Shown here piece after piece: positions 20,723 through 21,882 of a DNA stretch of 21,882 bases. Under the pieces are notes generated by a model that saw nothing but the letters and a program-made list of their open reading frames with translations, did not search any database and had not been told where the DNA came from. Source of the stretch: Alphaproteobacteria bacterium (GTDB lineage: Bacteria; Pseudomonadota; Alphaproteobacteria; Rhizobiales; Hyphomicrobiaceae); NCBI GenBank assembly GCA_005888525.1, contig VBAB01000066.1:1-21882 (forward strand). Reading direction: 5' to 3'. Made by a program: the position numbers and the translations under genes. Within the stretch, counting starts at the first letter, position 1; each line of letters begins with the position of its first letter.

Positions 20723-20885
20723 GCGCCCGCACGTGGCGGCACAACTCGTGCGTGGTGTCCGGGCCGCAGCCCCGCGCGCAGTCTTCATTCGGCACGGTTT
20801 GAAGGTGACTTCTTAACCCTCGCCTGCGAGTGTGGCCTACGTTAGGATGGTCACTCAGGCGTTTCCGATTGTATCAAGTCGTGTC

Positions 20886-21440
20886 ATGAGCACCCGTACA
20901 GACAGCCCAGCGCGCCCTGCCAAGGGCACCACCGTCTCCTTCGGCGAGCACTTCGCCGCTTCCGACCAGTTCGATGCGATCTTCAAGGAAGGCATGGGGC
21001 TGGTCGAGCGCACCGCGGCCTACCTCGATGGCCCCGGCCGCAAGGAGGCGCGCGCGCTGCGCGGGCCCATTGCCGTGCTCTACGCCACGGAGAGCATGCG
21101 CCTGACGACGCGGCTCCTGGAGCTCGCCTCTTGGCTGATGATCCGCCGCGCGCTGAAAGAGGGCGAGATCACCACCGAAGAGGCGCGGGCAAAGCGCGAG
21201 CGGGTGAAGCTGCGCGGGCCTGCGCGTACGTCTCACGTCAAGGGCTTTGCCGACCTGCCGCTGGGGCTGCGTCAGCTCATCGATGCCAGCTACGCGCTGA
21301 GCGACCGCATCTTCCAGCTCGATCGCGCCATCGCGGTCGTCGTGGACCAGGCGCTCGCTACCGACAATCCGGTGGGCGCGCAGGTGACGCGTCTGGAAGA
21401 AGCCTTCAGCAAGCCGCGCCGCCGCACCATTGGCTTCTGA
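20886..21440 (+). CDS. rcdA: RcdA homologue (DUF1465), CtrA-degradation adaptor family
   Basis: A 184-residue all-helical DUF1465 protein. In Caulobacter RcdA is the adaptor that works with CpdR, PopA and ClpXP in timed proteolysis of CtrA and other substrates. Conserved regions are FKEGMGLVERTAAYLDGPGR, then YATESMRLTTRLLELASWLMI and RALKEGEIT. A variable loop (about 118-135) is followed by LPLGLRQLIDASYALSDRIFQLDRAI. Length matches the family. The start ATG 20886 gives the natural N-terminus (MSTRTDSPARP); no strong ribosome site is visible, and ATG 20847 or GTG 20832 are in frame upstream. The CtrA-type box near 9860 in this window fits a genome with a working CtrA pathway. The adaptor function is inferred from the family. 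Confidence 0.85.
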   Translation: MSTRTDSPARPAKGTTVSFGEHFAASDQFDAIFKEGMGLVERTAAYLDGPGRKEARALRGPIAVLYATESMRLTTRLLELASWLMIRRALKEGEITTEEARAKRERVKLRGPARTSHVKGFADLPLGLRQLIDASYALSDRIFQLDRAIAVVVDQALATDNPVGAQVTRLEEAFSKPRRRTIGF

Positions 21441-21495
21441 AACGCACTGATCGGGTTGTACGTAAGAGCTGACCCGGCAGCCTGCCGGCCGACGC

Positions 21496-21882
21496 TCAGA
21501 GTCCCCCGCCGCCGGTGACGCTGAGGCCGGTGAGCTTCCAATCGTAGCCCTTGAGCTCCAGCGTGCCGACGAACTGCCGGCCGGGCCGGTATTTGTCCTC
21601 GACCTCGAGGATGAAGCGCGTGGGCGACATGAACACCGCGCGGCGCACTCTCACCCAGAAGCTGGCGAAGCGATCGAACCCCGTGCCGTCGAGCCACGTG
21701 CCGGCCAGCGCCGACGGCGGCTCCTTGAGGCCCAGCGCCGGGCGCACCGTGCCGCGATAGATGCGCCGATAGCCGAGCAGGACGGGCAAATGCTCCGGCG
21801 TCACGTAGCGCTCGATGACGCTATCGGCCATGGTCGGGGCGACGGCGGCCTTGATGCGCTGCCACAGCGTCGGCGGGGGCGC
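21496..21882 (-). CDS. DUF2939-family protein (N-terminus outside window)
   Basis: The C-terminal 128 residues of a protein whose reading frame is still open at the right edge (ending PPPTLWQRIKAAVAP before MADSVIERYVTPEHL). The pattern of a (D/E)x-YVTPEHL helix, a central FWVRVRRAVFMSP strand, FILEVED and a final GYDWKLTGLSV fits the DUF2939 family of unknown function. The ATG at 21831 lies inside the conserved part and is probably not the real start. It converges on rcdA with a 55-bp gap. Confidence 0.7.
   Translation of the reverse strand, partial: APPPTLWQRIKAAVAPTMADSVIERYVTPEHLPVLLGYRRIYRGTVRPALGLKEPPSALAGTWLDGTGFDRFASFWVRVRRAVFMSPTRFILEVEDKYRPGRQFVGTLELKGYDWKLTGLSVTGGGGL

Overview
The window is about 65% GC and looks like the chromosome of an alphaproteobacterium, probably Hyphomicrobiales or a close relative. 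The evidence is an hflK-hflC-DUF2065-Do protease block, a short (PSD-A type) psd followed by pssA, an Flp pilin, an RcdA (DUF1465) homologue and several palindromic intergenic repeats. I see no rRNA, tRNA, CRISPR array, insertion sequence or phage gene. Assignments rest on motif and family recognition by eye.

Layout. 1-3788 (+): hflK (5' end outside the window), hflC and a 61-residue DUF2065 membrane protein overlap like a translationally coupled operon. A periplasmic Do/HtrA protease follows after a MITE-like inverted-repeat element. Together this is an envelope protein quality-control block. 3815-5630 (+): a two-hairpin repeat, then psd and pssA, the two steps from CDP-diacylglycerol to phosphatidylethanolamine, placed in reverse pathway order. 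5641-9813 (-): an FAD amine oxidoreductase, a TadG-like von Willebrand A protein with a strikingly AT-rich upstream region, and a polysaccharide-lyase-14-like membrane-anchored protein. 9814-10414: a regulatory gap with a perfect CtrA-type box, then a 56-residue Flp pilin and its terminator.

10521-15117 is the most unusual part. A sugar-transfer-type ATP-grasp protein (-) is divergent from two overlapping PLP-enzyme genes (+). The second, an aromatic-amino-acid-decarboxylase homologue, appears broken by two frameshifts. One is explained exactly by an 11-bp imperfect tandem duplication. A MntA/HepT (type VII) toxin-antitoxin pair follows, with a terminator over the hepT stop codon.

16128-21882: an unrecognised secreted protein with three repeats of about 85 residues and a 3 x 9-residue tandem repeat; a PEBP/YbhB protein missing a conserved central segment; a 2-hydroxyacid dehydrogenase and an atypical SDR (both -) separated by a palindromic repeat; a small membrane-anchored hypothetical protein; a probable structured small RNA ending in a strong terminator; rcdA; and the C-terminal part of a DUF2939 protein.

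The best candidates for something undescribed are the ATP-grasp/PLP/PLP locus, the triple-repeat secreted protein and the candidate small RNA.
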